Of a DNA stretch of 38,806 bases, positions 18,724 through 27,586 are shown one piece after another. Every line of letters begins with the position of its first letter. Position 1 is the first letter of the stretch. Under the pieces are notes generated by a model, which worked only from the letters and a program-made list of their open reading frames with translations, ran no database searches and was not told the DNA's origin. The stretch is from CAYFVR01 sp046541515 (GTDB lineage Bacteria; Desulfobacterota; Desulfobacteria; Desulfobacterales; Desulfococcaceae), in assembly GCA_046541515.1 (NCBI GenBank), contig JBKHDD010000027.1, positions 1-38,806 of the forward strand. The letters run 5' to 3'. A program made the translations under genes and the position numbers.

Positions 18724-20070
18724 ATGATAAGTCTGCTTGAAAAAATCGCAAACGGCCTCCCCCCCTTTTCCGGCCACGCCTTTCTGGTGGGCGGCTGCGT
18801 CCGGGACGCATTGCTGGGCCGACCGCCGGCCGACATCGACATCGCGGTGGACGGAAACCCGGAACGGATCGCCCGACAAACGGCGGAACGGCTGGGGGGC
18901 CGACTGGTGGTTCTGGGGCGCGACGAGAATTCCTTGTTTCGAATCATCGGCCCCGACACCGGTCCCCTGGACCTGACCGCGTTGCGGGGAGGGGACATCG
19001 GCGCCGATCTGTCGCGCCGGGACTTCACCGTCAACGCCATGGCCTGGGACCTTCGGACGCGGCGGCTGCTGGATCCCGCCGGCGGGGAAGCGGACCTGGC
19101 CTGCGGTCGGATTCACCGGACGGACCCCATGGTCTTCGTTCAAGATCCGGTCCGCATGGCGCGGGCGCTTCGATTCGCGGCGGAGCTGAATTTCCATCTC
19201 AGCCCGGAGACCCGCGAGGAAATGCGCCGCCATGCGCCCCGCCTCTCCGAAGCCCCGGGAGAGCGGATTCGGGTGGAACTGGACAAGCTCATGGAAACCG
19301 GCCGCGCCCATGCCCACCTGGAGAGGATGGTGGAAACGGGCCTTCTGCGCGCCCTGTTTCCCGTTGCCCCTCCGCCGGACCTTGGCATACTGGCGCGGCT
19401 GGAGCGCCAATTCCGTTGCCCGGAACCCGGGTTTCCGGCGACGGCCCGGGCGGCCCGAACCGCGTCGGCGGCGGATCGATCGACCTTGGCCCACGCCGCT
19501 TTTCTGCACGGATGGCCACCAAATGCCCATCCAAACCCGCTGGAAAAATTGGCCGACCGCTTGCGGTGGTCCCGCCGGAAGGCCGAGGCGGTCGGCCGTT
19601 TGACGACGCAAAGCCGACGGGCGGAGGCCATTCTGGCGGAGTGGGGGAACCCGACGGCCGAAGAGACGATCTCCAAAGCATGCGCGGAGTGGCTCCGCGC
19701 ATGCGGCGCCGCCCTGCCCCAGGTCCTTCTTTTGACCCGGGCCTCGTTCCCCGCGAACCATCTCCCCGGCAAAACGGCGGTGGAGCGCCTGCTGAATTTC
19801 GACCGGCTCGTCCTGGCCCGACGTCGGGCGACGGGACCGTTGCTGACGGGTCAAGACCTGATCCGGGAGCTGCACCTTTCCCCTTCCCCCCGATTCGGGC
19901 AATTGCTGGCCGCCGTCGAGGCGGAGCGGCTCTCGGGACGGCTCCAGACCCGGGAGGCGGCCCTGGAGCGGGCGCGGGAGGAACTCGGGGATTCTCGCCT
20001 CCCATCCGACCGGAAAACGGATTCTTCCGCCCGATCGGACCGCGAATCGGATCTTGAATCGGGCCCTTAA
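18724..20070 (+). CDS. CCA-adding / poly(A) polymerase family nucleotidyltransferase
   Basis: 448 residues from the ATG at 18724, preceded by AAGG. The frame is open for 53 codons further upstream but with no family sequence. This is class II tRNA nucleotidyltransferase: GGCVRDALLG at 23-32, metal-binding Asp37/Asp39 in ADIDIAV, RRDFTVNAMAWDL, and RMARALRFAAEL. The C-terminal half is poorly conserved, with a possible HD-like remnant (LAHAAFLHGW) but no clear HD pair. It ends in a Ser/Asp/Arg-rich tail (SDRKTDSSARSDRESD). The family includes CCA-adding, A-adding and poly(A) enzymes, and I cannot separate them by eye. It is transcribed alone and converges on adk. Confidence 0.85.
   Translation: MISLLEKIANGLPPFSGHAFLVGGCVRDALLGRPPADIDIAVDGNPERIARQTAERLGGRLVVLGRDENSLFRIIGPDTGPLDLTALRGGDIGADLSRRDFTVNAMAWDLRTRRLLDPAGGEADLACGRIHRTDPMVFVQDPVRMARALRFAAELNFHLSPETREEMRRHAPRLSEAPGERIRVELDKLMETGRAHAHLERMVETGLLRALFPVAPPPDLGILARLERQFRCPEPGFPATARAARTASAADRSTLAHAAFLHGWPPNAHPNPLEKLADRLRWSRRKAEAVGRLTTQSRRAEAILAEWGNPTAEETISKACAEWLRACGAALPQVLLLTRASFPANHLPGKTAVERLLNFDRLVLARRRATGPLLTGQDLIRELHLSPSPRFGQLLAAVEAERLSGRLQTREAALERAREELGDSRLPSDRKTDSSARSDRESDLESGP
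19678..19704. repeat. 12-bp perfect inverted repeat inside the nucleotidyltransferase gene
   Basis: GCATGCGCGGAG (19678-19689), loop TGG and CTCCGCGCATGC (19693-19704) would form a very stable hairpin within the coding sequence, over residues near Cys-Ala-Glu-Trp-Leu-Arg-Ala-Cys. The encoded peptide is itself symmetric at the nucleotide level. Its function is unknown. Confidence 0.6.
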
Positions 20071-20234
20071 TCGGATCGGGGAAGACCAAGGAAGAGAACG
20101 GCGCCCGCAACGGGCAAGCGAGGCGGGAATGGTTGGGATGGAGGCGACGCGCATGGGAGACGGAAAAAGCGTCGGTTCGGGACGACCGCCGCCAGGACGG
20201 CCGTCCCGCAATGGGCCGGGGAGGCAGGGACGAA

Positions 20235-20897
20235 TTATTTCAGCTTGTCCAGCTCCTGAAAAATCTTGTCTCGAATTTCATCCACCTTGCCCACGCCTTC
20301 CACCTGAATGTACTTCGGGGCCTTGTCGTCGCCGGAGGCTTCCCACTTCTTGTAGTAGTCCACCAGCGGCTCGGTCTGATCGTGGTAGACTTCCAGCCGC
20401 TTGCGGACCGTCTCTTCCTTGTCGTCGTCCCGCTGAATCAGCGGTTCGCCGGTGACGTCGTCCTTGCCTTCCACCTTGGGCGGATTGAACACCACGTGGT
20501 AGGTTCGGCCGCTGGGCAGGTGGGCGCGCCGGCCGCTCATCCGTTTGATGATTTCCTCGTCGGGAACGGAGATTTCCACCACGGCGTCGATGGGCACGCC
20601 CGCCTCTTTCATGGCGTCCGCCTGGGGAATGGTGCGGGGAAAGCCGTCGAACAGAAAGCCTTTTTCGCAATCCGGCTCCTGAATGCGCTCCTTCACCAGG
20701 CCGATGATGACCTCGTCGGGAACCAGTCCGCCGGAATCCATGTATTCCTTGGCTTTTTTGCCCAGGTCCGTTCCGGCCTTGACCGCGGCGCGGAGCATGT
20801 CGCCCGTGGAAATCTGGGGGATGTCGTATCGCTCCTTGATGTAATTCGCCTGTGTCCCCTTGCCTGCTCCCGGTCCGCCCAAAAGAATGAGCCGCAT
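20235..20897 (-). CDS. adk: Adenylate kinase
   Basis: 220 residues. The P-loop GGPGAGKGTQ is at 7-16. STGDMLRAAVKAGT, LFDGFPRTIPQADAM and a long-form LID (GRRAHLPSGRTYHVVFNPPK) follow. The LID has no zinc Cys. It interconverts AMP, ADP and ATP. ATG at 20897 is chosen because GGAGG lies seven bases before it; a TTG two codons earlier is too close to that site. No clear terminator follows. A GGACGGCCGTCC palindrome lies at 20195-20206 in the gap to the converging gene. Confidence 0.95.
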   Translation of the reverse strand: MRLILLGGPGAGKGTQANYIKERYDIPQISTGDMLRAAVKAGTDLGKKAKEYMDSGGLVPDEVIIGLVKERIQEPDCEKGFLFDGFPRTIPQADAMKEAGVPIDAVVEISVPDEEIIKRMSGRRAHLPSGRTYHVVFNPPKVEGKDDVTGEPLIQRDDDKEETVRKRLEVYHDQTEPLVDYYKKWEASGDDKAPKYIQVEGVGKVDEIRDKIFQELDKLK

Positions 20898-21311
20898 GCG
20901 CAATCCTCCTTGTCAAAACAGCCTTTGAATTGTAAACAGGTGCCAACTGGCACGCCCCGTGCGCGCAACGGGCCAATATGAAGGAAAGGGAACCGGGTGT
21001 CAAGCGGGTTTCCCAAAACCCGGCCGCCGGCGTCCCGCCGAAACGACTCCGGATTGACAACGGTCGGGGTTGATTGTAGGGGATAACCAAATGCCGATAC
21101 GGCCGAAACGGGCCTTCGGCGGAACGGCGGGTTCCAATCTTCCCGCCGCGGGCCGCGCCCGGGTCGGGTTCCGGCCCTTTCCCGCGCCCCATCCCCATTG
21201 CAAACCGGAACGATATTGACGCCCCCGGCCGGGGAGCCCCCTTACGCCGGAAACCTCGCTCGCCGTCCCCGTCGACGGGCCGGGGCCGGGCCGCGTCCAA
21301 AGGAGCCTTTC
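20898..21311. other. Divergent intergenic region adk / cheY
   Basis: No gene seen. It holds GTGCCA-AC-TGGCAC (20940-20953), overlapping a sigma-54-like sequence. A TTGACA hexamer lies at 21054-21059 without a good -10 partner. The last 100 bases are extremely GC-rich. The promoter of the chemotaxis operon must lie here or be read through from further upstream. Confidence 0.4.
20948..20962 (+). promoter_or_regulatory. Possible sigma-54 promoter facing the chemotaxis operon
   Basis: TGGCACGCCCCGTGC matches TGGCACG-N4-TTGC except G for T at the first -12 base. GG and GC are 10 bases apart as required. The start would be near 20974, which leaves a long leader of about 340 bases before cheY. In GC-rich DNA this could be chance. 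Confidence 0.3.
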
Positions 21312-21689
21312 ATGTCGGACGAGAAATGCATTCTGGTGGCGGACGATTTTTCCACCATGCGCCGAATCATCAAAAAGATTCTCAAGGGACTCGACCTCGC
21401 CAACGTGGTGGAGGCCGAAAACGGCCACCAGGCCTGGGAAATCCTTCAAGAGCGGAAAATCGATCTGGTCATTTGCGACTGGAACATGCCCGAAATGACC
21501 GGCAAGGAGCTGCTGGAAAAGGTCCGGGGCGACGAATCCCTTTCGGAGCTTCCCTTCATCATGGTGACGGCCGAAGGCAAGGGAAAAACGGTGGTGGAAC
21601 CTGGACAGGAACATCTGACCAATTTCATCGCCAAACCGTTCAAAGCCGAGGACATGGCGGAAAAACTGCACCTTATGCTCGGGATCTGA
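21312..21689 (+). CDS. cheY: CheY-type single-domain response regulator
   Basis: 125 residues, a lone receiver domain. Acidic pair Asp11/Asp12, phospho-acceptor Asp56 (VICDWNMPEMTG), Thr86 and Lys108 are all present. AAAGGAG precedes the ATG; the frame is open upstream but that stretch is not CheY-like. It is phosphorylated by CheA and, in flagellated cells, controls the motor; in others it controls pili or another output. It is first in the nine-gene chemotaxis operon, 67 bases before cheA. Confidence 0.9.
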   Translation: MSDEKCILVADDFSTMRRIIKKILKGLDLANVVEAENGHQAWEILQERKIDLVICDWNMPEMTGKELLEKVRGDESLSELPFIMVTAEGKGKTVVEPGQEHLTNFIAKPFKAEDMAEKLHLMLGI

Positions 21690-21756
21690 ACCCCGCCCCC
21701 GTCCCCAGTCCGCGGCCGACGCCCGAGAGACCGCGCGGGAAAGAGGAAAGCCCTTC

Positions 21757-24243
21757 ATGGCCCCATCTTACGAGACATTCGCCGCCGCGCTTGCGGCCGC
21801 CGCGGAGGCGGTGGACGCCCACGCGCTGGACCGGCCCGCCGAGCTGGAGTCGGTGGCGGAAACGCTCGCCGACCTGGCCCCCGGCGCGCCGAACGCCGAC
21901 ATCGGCCGAGTGGTCCGCCGCTGTTCCGACGCCGTCCGGGCCCTGGCGGAAGACGAAGCCGGAGAACCCATCGCCGCCGCCGCGGCGGTGGAGGAAGCCC
22001 TGCAGGCCGTTTTGGACGCGCTGGGGGACGCCCCCGGCGCCGAACGTCGCCTGCGGGAGGCGGAAACCCTGCTGGAAAACGCGCTGGCCATGGGGCTGAC
22101 GCCGGCGGGTCCGCTTACCGGCGATCCCGTGGCGGCGTTGAACGACGCGGCGGCCCGCCTGCTTCAGGTGGAGCCCGACGCCCGGGAAGAGGTGGCCCGC
22201 CTGCGGGACCGGCTGGCCCACGCGGCCGCGCTGCCCGACTGCACCGACGCCTGCCGGGCCGCGCTGACCCCCGCCCTGGAATCGGCCGAGGCCGCCTTGG
22301 CCGGCCGGACCGCGCCGGACGGCCCGTGGGTGGAAACGGTGGGGGCCGCCATCACCGCGGCCCTGGAGGCGCTGGAATCCCTCGCGCATCCGGCGGGGGG
22401 CCACGAACGGGAGGATGACCGGGCGGACCACATGCCCGCCGACGCCGATCTGGACCTCATCGCCGCCTTCATCGCCGAAAGCGGCGACCTGATCACCGGG
22501 GCGGAGGAGGCGCTGCTGGACCTGGAAAGCGACCCGGGAGACCCGGAGGCGGTCAGCAACGTGTTCCGCGCCTTTCACAACATCAAGGGAACCTCGGCCT
22601 TCTTCGAGCTGGACCTGATGACCGAGTTGTCCCACCACGCCGAATCGATTCTGAGCCAAGTCCGGGACGGAAAAATCCGCTACGCCGGCGGCTATCCCGA
22701 TCTGGCCCTCCGGTCGGTGGACATGCTCAAGGCCCTGTTTCGGGGCCTGGAAAACGCGCTGGGCGGCGGTCCCTTCCAGAAACCCTCCGGCTACGACGCC
22801 CTGATCCAACAGCTCTCCGACCCCGACGGGTTCGGCATCACCGACGCGCCGACCCGGCGGGAGGTCGCCTCCGAGCCGCCCCCCCAGCCCTCCGATCGGC
22901 GCCGGAAATCGTGGGGTTCCGGTCCTTTTGGGGAAACGGTCGAGGAAAACGACGAGGGGCGGGATTCCGCCGTCTGTCCGCCGGGCCATCGTCCGACGTG
23001 CGCTCCGGCCGAGGACGCGGACTTCGGGGAACCGTCCGCTTCGCGACGCGGCCCCGCCGCCGGGCGCGGCCTCTCCATGGAAAGCTCCGTCCGGGTGCCC
23101 ATTCAGCGGCTGGACCGGTTCATCGACATGGTCGGAGAGCTGGTGGTGGCCCACTCCATGGTGGCCCAGGATCCACTGGTGGCCTCCGGCGAGCACCACG
23201 AACTGATCAAGAAGGTCGGCCAGACCAGCAAAATCGTTCGCGAACTCCAAAGCATGAGCATGTCCATGCGGATGATTCCCCTCAAGACCACTTTTCGGAA
23301 AATGGCCCGCCTTGTACGGGACCTCTCTCGAAAAGTGGGAAAGGACGTCCGTTTCGTGGCGGAGGGGGAAGAGACCGAAATCGACCGCAACATGGTGGAC
23401 GTCATCAACGATCCGCTGGTCCACATGGTCCGGAACGCCATCGACCACGGGATCGAACTGCCCGAGGAACGGGAACGGACCGGCAAGCCGCGGCACGGCA
23501 CCGTGCATCTTTCCGCCTTCCACTCCGCCGGGAACGTGGTGGTGGAGATTCGGGACGATGGACGGGGGCTGAACCGGGACCGGATTCTGGCCAAGGCGGT
23601 GGAACGGGGTCTCATTTCCGAGGGCACGAGTCTGGGCGAACGGGAAGCCTACAGCCTGATTTTCGAGGCCGGCTTCTCCACGGCCAAAATCGTCTCGGAC
23701 GTTTCGGGCCGGGGCGTGGGAATGGACGTGGTCAAGCGAAACATCGAGGCCATCCGGGGTCACGTGGAAATCGACGCGGAACCCGGACGGGGGAGCATCT
23801 TCCGCATGAGCCTTCCCCTGACCCTGGCCATCATCGACGGAATGGTGGTGCGGGTGGGGGCGGAAAAATACGTGATCCCGACCATCTCCATCGTCCGGTC
23901 GGTCCAGCCCGACCCGGCCCAGGTGACCTCGGTCATGCGCAAGGGGCGAATGCTCAACCTCCAGGGCCGGCTGGTTCCGCTGTTCCGGCTGGCGGACCTG
24001 TTCTCGGTGGAAAACGCAGAGTCGGAGCTTGCCCGCGCCATCGCGGTGGTGGTGGAAAACGACGCCTCCCAGGCCGGCCTCCTGGTGGACGAGCTGATCG
24101 GCAGTCAGCAGATCGTGATCAAAACCATGGGCGAATCCCTGGGGAACATCCCCGGCATTTCGGGAAGCGCCATCATGCCCGACGGCCGGGTGGGCCTGAT
24201 TCTCGACGTCGGCGGCCTGGTCCGGCTGGCCAACCGGGACTGA
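21757..24243 (+). CDS. cheA: Chemotaxis histidine kinase CheA with long N-terminal extension
   Basis: 828 residues. About 225 N-terminal residues are Ala/Glu-rich and mostly helical, with no recognised domain. The HPt domain follows at about 228-330, with phospho-acceptor His274 in FHNIKGTSAFF. A ~100-residue disordered linker comes next with no visible CheY-binding P2 domain. The dimerisation helices start near 441. The ATPase has N box HMVRNAIDHGIE (from 556), G1 DDGRGL, F box FEAGFSTAK and G2 GRGVGMDVVK (about 652). The CheW-like P5 domain is at about 691-828. It autophosphorylates on His and passes phosphate to CheY and CheB. AGAGGA supports the start. Confidence 0.93.
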   Translation: MAPSYETFAAALAAAAEAVDAHALDRPAELESVAETLADLAPGAPNADIGRVVRRCSDAVRALAEDEAGEPIAAAAAVEEALQAVLDALGDAPGAERRLREAETLLENALAMGLTPAGPLTGDPVAALNDAAARLLQVEPDAREEVARLRDRLAHAAALPDCTDACRAALTPALESAEAALAGRTAPDGPWVETVGAAITAALEALESLAHPAGGHEREDDRADHMPADADLDLIAAFIAESGDLITGAEEALLDLESDPGDPEAVSNVFRAFHNIKGTSAFFELDLMTELSHHAESILSQVRDGKIRYAGGYPDLALRSVDMLKALFRGLENALGGGPFQKPSGYDALIQQLSDPDGFGITDAPTRREVASEPPPQPSDRRRKSWGSGPFGETVEENDEGRDSAVCPPGHRPTCAPAEDADFGEPSASRRGPAAGRGLSMESSVRVPIQRLDRFIDMVGELVVAHSMVAQDPLVASGEHHELIKKVGQTSKIVRELQSMSMSMRMIPLKTTFRKMARLVRDLSRKVGKDVRFVAEGEETEIDRNMVDVINDPLVHMVRNAIDHGIELPEERERTGKPRHGTVHLSAFHSAGNVVVEIRDDGRGLNRDRILAKAVERGLISEGTSLGEREAYSLIFEAGFSTAKIVSDVSGRGVGMDVVKRNIEAIRGHVEIDAEPGRGSIFRMSLPLTLAIIDGMVVRVGAEKYVIPTISIVRSVQPDPAQVTSVMRKGRMLNLQGRLVPLFRLADLFSVENAESELARAIAVVVENDASQAGLLVDELIGSQQIVIKTMGESLGNIPGISGSAIMPDGRVGLILDVGGLVRLANRD

Positions 24244-24271
24244 AACCGGCGGGGATCGCCAGGAAATCTCC

Positions 24272-25087
24272 ATGAATCTGATGTCGGCGGAGCTGTCCGA
24301 GGGGCAGTTTCAAAAAATCAGCCGGATCGTTCACCGTCTCTGCGGCATCCACCTCAAGGACGGCAAGCAGGCCCTGGTGCGCGCGCGGTTGATGAAGCGG
24401 CTTCGGGCCCTTAAAATGTCGGATTTTGGCGAATACATCCGGCTGATCGAAAGCGAGTCGGGGCTGGAAGAGCTCGGGCTCATGGTGGACGTGATGACCA
24501 CCAACAAAACCAGCTTCTTCCGGGAGCCCGAGCATTTCAACTACCTGGTGGACCGGGTTCTGCCGGATCTCCCGGGCCGGCGGCTCCGCTTCTGGACCGC
24601 CGCCTGCTCCTCGGGGGAGGAATCCTATTCCCTCGGCATCGTGCTGCGGGAACATCTGGAGGGCATCGCCGGCCGGGACGTCAAGATCCTGGCCACCGAC
24701 ATTTCCATGAAAATGCTGGAAAAGGCGCGCCGGGGCGTCTACCCGGAAGAACTGGTCCGAGGGGTTCCCCCAAAATACCTTCAAAAATATTTTGAAAAAT
24801 TCCGGGACAACGGACTGCCGAGCTACCGGGTGAAACGCACCGTGCGCGAGATGGTTCGGCTCGGCTGGCTGAACCTGATGGACCCGTGGCCCATGCGGGG
24901 TCCCTTTACCGTGATTTTCTGCCGCAATGTGATGATCTATTTCGACCGCCCCACCCAGCAGCGGCTCATTCAACGCTTCTGGGAACTGCTGGAACCGGGG
25001 GGGCACCTCTTCGTGGGCCATTCGGAGGGCCTGTCGGCCGTTTCTCACCGGTTTCGGTATGTGCGTCCCGCCGTCTACCGGAAATAA
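24272..25087 (+). CDS. cheR: Chemoreceptor glutamate methyltransferase CheR
   Basis: 271 residues. The N-terminal helical domain is at 1-80 (ISRIVHRLCGIHLKDGKQAL) with TTNKTSFFREPEHF. The SAM domain has FWTAACSSGEESYSLGI, ILATDISMKMLEKARRGVY and FCRNVMIYFDRPTQQ. It methylates Glu residues of the receptor. It lies 28 bases after cheA and 24 before cheD. No receptor-tethering pentapeptide is seen at the end of the nearby mcp, so it probably does not depend on one. Confidence 0.94.
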   Translation: MNLMSAELSEGQFQKISRIVHRLCGIHLKDGKQALVRARLMKRLRALKMSDFGEYIRLIESESGLEELGLMVDVMTTNKTSFFREPEHFNYLVDRVLPDLPGRRLRFWTAACSSGEESYSLGIVLREHLEGIAGRDVKILATDISMKMLEKARRGVYPEELVRGVPPKYLQKYFEKFRDNGLPSYRVKRTVREMVRLGWLNLMDPWPMRGPFTVIFCRNVMIYFDRPTQQRLIQRFWELLEPGGHLFVGHSEGLSAVSHRFRYVRPAVYRK

Positions 25088-25111
25088 CCGCCCCTCGGAA
25101 GGGAACGCCCG

Positions 25112-25585
25112 ATGAGACATGTGGTTTCCGTGGGGGACATGAAGGTCGGCGCCGCCGAAGACCTTTTGGTCACCCACGCCCTGGGCTCTTGCCTCGGCCT
25201 GATGGTGTACGATCCGGAGGCCCGGGTGGGCGGACTTCTCCACGCCATGCTGCCCCTCTCCAAAATCAATCCGGAAAAGGCGCGGTCCAATCCGTTCATG
25301 TTCGTGGACACCGGCGTGCCCCGCCTGTTCCGCGCGGTGTACGACCTCGGCGGGCGAAAGGAGCGGCTCCGGGTCAAGGCCGCCGGTTGCGGCCGGCCGC
25401 TGAGCAACAACGAAATGTTCAAAATCGGAGAGCGCAACCACATCGTGCTCCGAAAAATTCTTTGGAAAAACAGCGTCCTGATCGACGCGGAAGACGTTGG
25501 CGGCACCGCCAGCCGCACCGTTCATTTCGAGCTTTCCAATGGGCGAGTGGTCATCAGCAGCAACAACCTGAAGTGGGAACTTTGA
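25112..25585 (+). CDS. cheD: Chemoreceptor glutamine deamidase CheD (catalytic set intact)
   Basis: 157 residues. Thr21, Cys27 and His44 (VTHALGSCLGLMVYD; VGGLLHAMLP) sit at the same positions as the catalytic residues of Thermotoga CheD. It deamidates receptor glutamines and can bind CheC-family phosphatases. GGAAGGGA supports the ATG. It lies between cheR and mcp. A second, catalytically altered CheD is encoded at the end of the operon. Confidence 0.92.
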   Translation: MRHVVSVGDMKVGAAEDLLVTHALGSCLGLMVYDPEARVGGLLHAMLPLSKINPEKARSNPFMFVDTGVPRLFRAVYDLGGRKERLRVKAAGCGRPLSNNEMFKIGERNHIVLRKILWKNSVLIDAEDVGGTASRTVHFELSNGRVVISSNNLKWEL

Positions 25586-25631
25586 GAATCCAAACCCCGC
25601 CGAAGCGCCGGCGGAGAATCAAACGTGGAAT

Positions 25632-27134
25632 ATGAAACGCGAGAAGGCCCAGCGCAAGCTCGGCAAAATCACCATCATCCTCATCGGCGCCTCGGTCGCC
25701 ATCGCCGCCGCCTTCAGCCTCTACGACTATCTCCAGTCCAAGGCGCGGCTGGCCACCGATTTCGAAGAAATGATGGAACCGATCCCGGTCCGGCTGGCCA
25801 ACAGCCTGGGCAAGCCCCTCTGGTTCCTGGACACCGAAGACATCCTCAATCTCATGGAGCTGGAGATGACAAACCGGAAGATCTTCGGGATCGAGGTGGT
25901 GGAGGCCGACGGGGAGAAAATCCACGCCGCCCTCCGGCGGAACGCCGACTGGGAGATCGTGTCCGCGACGGAGGCCATCCGGGGAGATTTCATCGTCCGG
26001 AGCGAGCCGATCCGGTTCGAGGAAAAGGCCATCGGTTCGGTTCGGATTCACTTCACCCCCCGGTTCATGGAGGCGGCCCTGGACCGGCTGGCCGCGTCGA
26101 TGATCGCGCGGGTGCTGGTGATGAGCGTCTGTCTGGCGCTGGTGCTCATGGGGGTGCTGAAACTCTTCCTGGTCAATCCGATCGCCCGCGTGGTGGCGGG
26201 GCTGGCCAAGGTGGGCGAAGGCATTGAAACCGCCAGCCACCGCGTATCGGCCACCGGCGAAGAGCTGACCCGGGGCACCGCCAGCCAGGCCTCCGCCGTG
26301 GAGGAGACGTCGGCCTCCCTGGAACAAATCGCCGCCATGATCCGACAAAACGCCCAAAACGTGACCCAGGCCAACGCGCTGATGAACGAGACCGCGAACG
26401 TGGTGCGGGAGGCGGCCCAGGCCATGACCGAGCTGATCGAATCCATGAACCGCATCACCGCCGACGGCGAAAAAACCCGGAAGGTGGTCGGCGCCATCGA
26501 GGAAATCGCCTTTCAGACCAATCTCCTGGCCCTGAACGCCGCCGTGGAGGCCGCCCGGGCCGGCGAGGCCGGGGCCGGGTTCGCCGTGGTGGCCGAGGAG
26601 GTGCGGAACCTGGCCCTGCGCTCCAGCCGGGCCGCCCGAAACACCGCGGAACTCATCGAAGATTCGGTCCAGGGGATTCAGTCCGGGGCGGCCCTGATGG
26701 ACAACGCCAACGCCGCCTTTGGCCGGGTCTCCGAGGGGGCGCGAAAAGTGGGGGACCTTCTGGCGGAAGTGACCGCCGCCTCCCAGGAACAGTCGGAGGG
26801 CATCCAGCAGGTGAGCCGGGCCATGACCGATATCGACAAGGTGACCCAGGAAAACGCCGCCGGCGCGGAAGAAACCGCCGCCGCCATCAACGAAATCGAA
26901 TCCCTGATCGACCACCTCGGCGGGCTGGTTCGGAAACTGGCGACGCTGGCCGGCGGACGAAGCGACCGTCCGACCGATTCCACGTCGCCCGCCCCGAGCC
27001 GGGAACCGACCCCGAAATCGACCCGCAAATCCATCGGCGCCCGGCGGCCGTCTCCCCGGGCGCTCCCCCGCCGGGCCGAATCCAGCCAGCCGCTGGAGAT
27101 TTCCGTCGGCGGGGATGATTTCGATGAATTTTAA
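25632..27134 (+). CDS. Methyl-accepting chemotaxis protein
   Basis: 500 residues. A transmembrane helix lies at about 12-31, then a ~125-residue periplasmic sensor with no domain I can name (it contains KPLWFLDTEDILNLMELEM). The second helix is at about 157-178. There is a short linker without a clear HAMP and a long coiled-coil signalling domain. The conserved hairpin tip is at about 288-330 (EIAFQTNLLALNAAVEAARA, GFAVVAEEVRNLA). The C-terminus (Arg/Ser/Pro-rich, ending GGDDFDEF) has no CheR-binding pentapeptide. It is the only receptor in the window, and its place between cheD and cheY suggests it is the main input of this pathway. Confidence 0.93.
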   Translation: MKREKAQRKLGKITIILIGASVAIAAAFSLYDYLQSKARLATDFEEMMEPIPVRLANSLGKPLWFLDTEDILNLMELEMTNRKIFGIEVVEADGEKIHAALRRNADWEIVSATEAIRGDFIVRSEPIRFEEKAIGSVRIHFTPRFMEAALDRLAASMIARVLVMSVCLALVLMGVLKLFLVNPIARVVAGLAKVGEGIETASHRVSATGEELTRGTASQASAVEETSASLEQIAAMIRQNAQNVTQANALMNETANVVREAAQAMTELIESMNRITADGEKTRKVVGAIEEIAFQTNLLALNAAVEAARAGEAGAGFAVVAEEVRNLALRSSRAARNTAELIEDSVQGIQSGAALMDNANAAFGRVSEGARKVGDLLAEVTAASQEQSEGIQQVSRAMTDIDKVTQENAAGAEETAAAINEIESLIDHLGGLVRKLATLAGGRSDRPTDSTSPAPSREPTPKSTRKSIGARRPSPRALPRRAESSQPLEISVGGDDFDEF

Positions 27135-27196
27135 CGTTCCTCCCTCCGGCCCCGCCGGGGAGGAGGCGCCGTCCATCATCATCCAGAAGGAGCAAT

Positions 27197-27586
27197 ATGG
27201 CTATCAGCGTCCTGGTCGTGGATGACAGCAGCGTCATGCGGGCCATGATCCTCAAGACCATGCGCATGACCGACCTGCCCCTGGGGGCGATTCACCAGGC
27301 CGCGGACGGCCGGGAGGGGCTTGCGGTCCTGAAGGAACGGCCGGTGGATCTGCTCATCGCCGACATCAACATGCCCGTCATGAACGGGGAGGAGATGATC
27401 AACCGGATCCGGAAAAATCCGGAGTGGGACCGGCTGGCCATCGTGGTGATTTCCACCGAGGGCAGCGACACGCGGATTGAACGGCTCCAAAGCAAGGGGG
27501 CCGTTTTCATTCACAAACCCTTCTCGCCCGAAACCATCCGGGACACGGTCCATCGGATGCTCGACGTGGGAGATTTTCATGAATGA
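27197..27586 (+). CDS. CheY-type response regulator, second copy
   Basis: 129 residues, a lone receiver domain: Asp9/Asp10, phospho-acceptor Asp56 (IADINMPVMNG), STEGS with Thr and HKPFSPE with Lys. AGAAGGAGC precedes the ATG. Its last bases overlap the start of the CheX gene (ATGAATGA). It is clearly different from the first CheY of the operon, so the two may feed different outputs or one may act as a phosphate sink. Confidence 0.9.
   Translation: MAISVLVVDDSSVMRAMILKTMRMTDLPLGAIHQAADGREGLAVLKERPVDLLIADINMPVMNGEEMINRIRKNPEWDRLAIVVISTEGSDTRIERLQSKGAVFIHKPFSPETIRDTVHRMLDVGDFHE

Noticed and set aside
20195..20206. GGACGGCCGTCC palindrome between cca and adk as a terminator
   Set aside because: Six-base arms without loop or T-tract; not a convincing terminator.
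21074..21100. GCCGATAC, close to a flagellar sigma-28 -10 box, upstream of cheY
   Set aside because: The sequence at the correct -35 distance (TTGTAGGG) does not match TAAAGTTT.
21673..24273. An 866-codon open frame on the minus strand, opposite cheA
   Set aside because: Antisense shadow of cheA, without ribosome site or recognisable domains.
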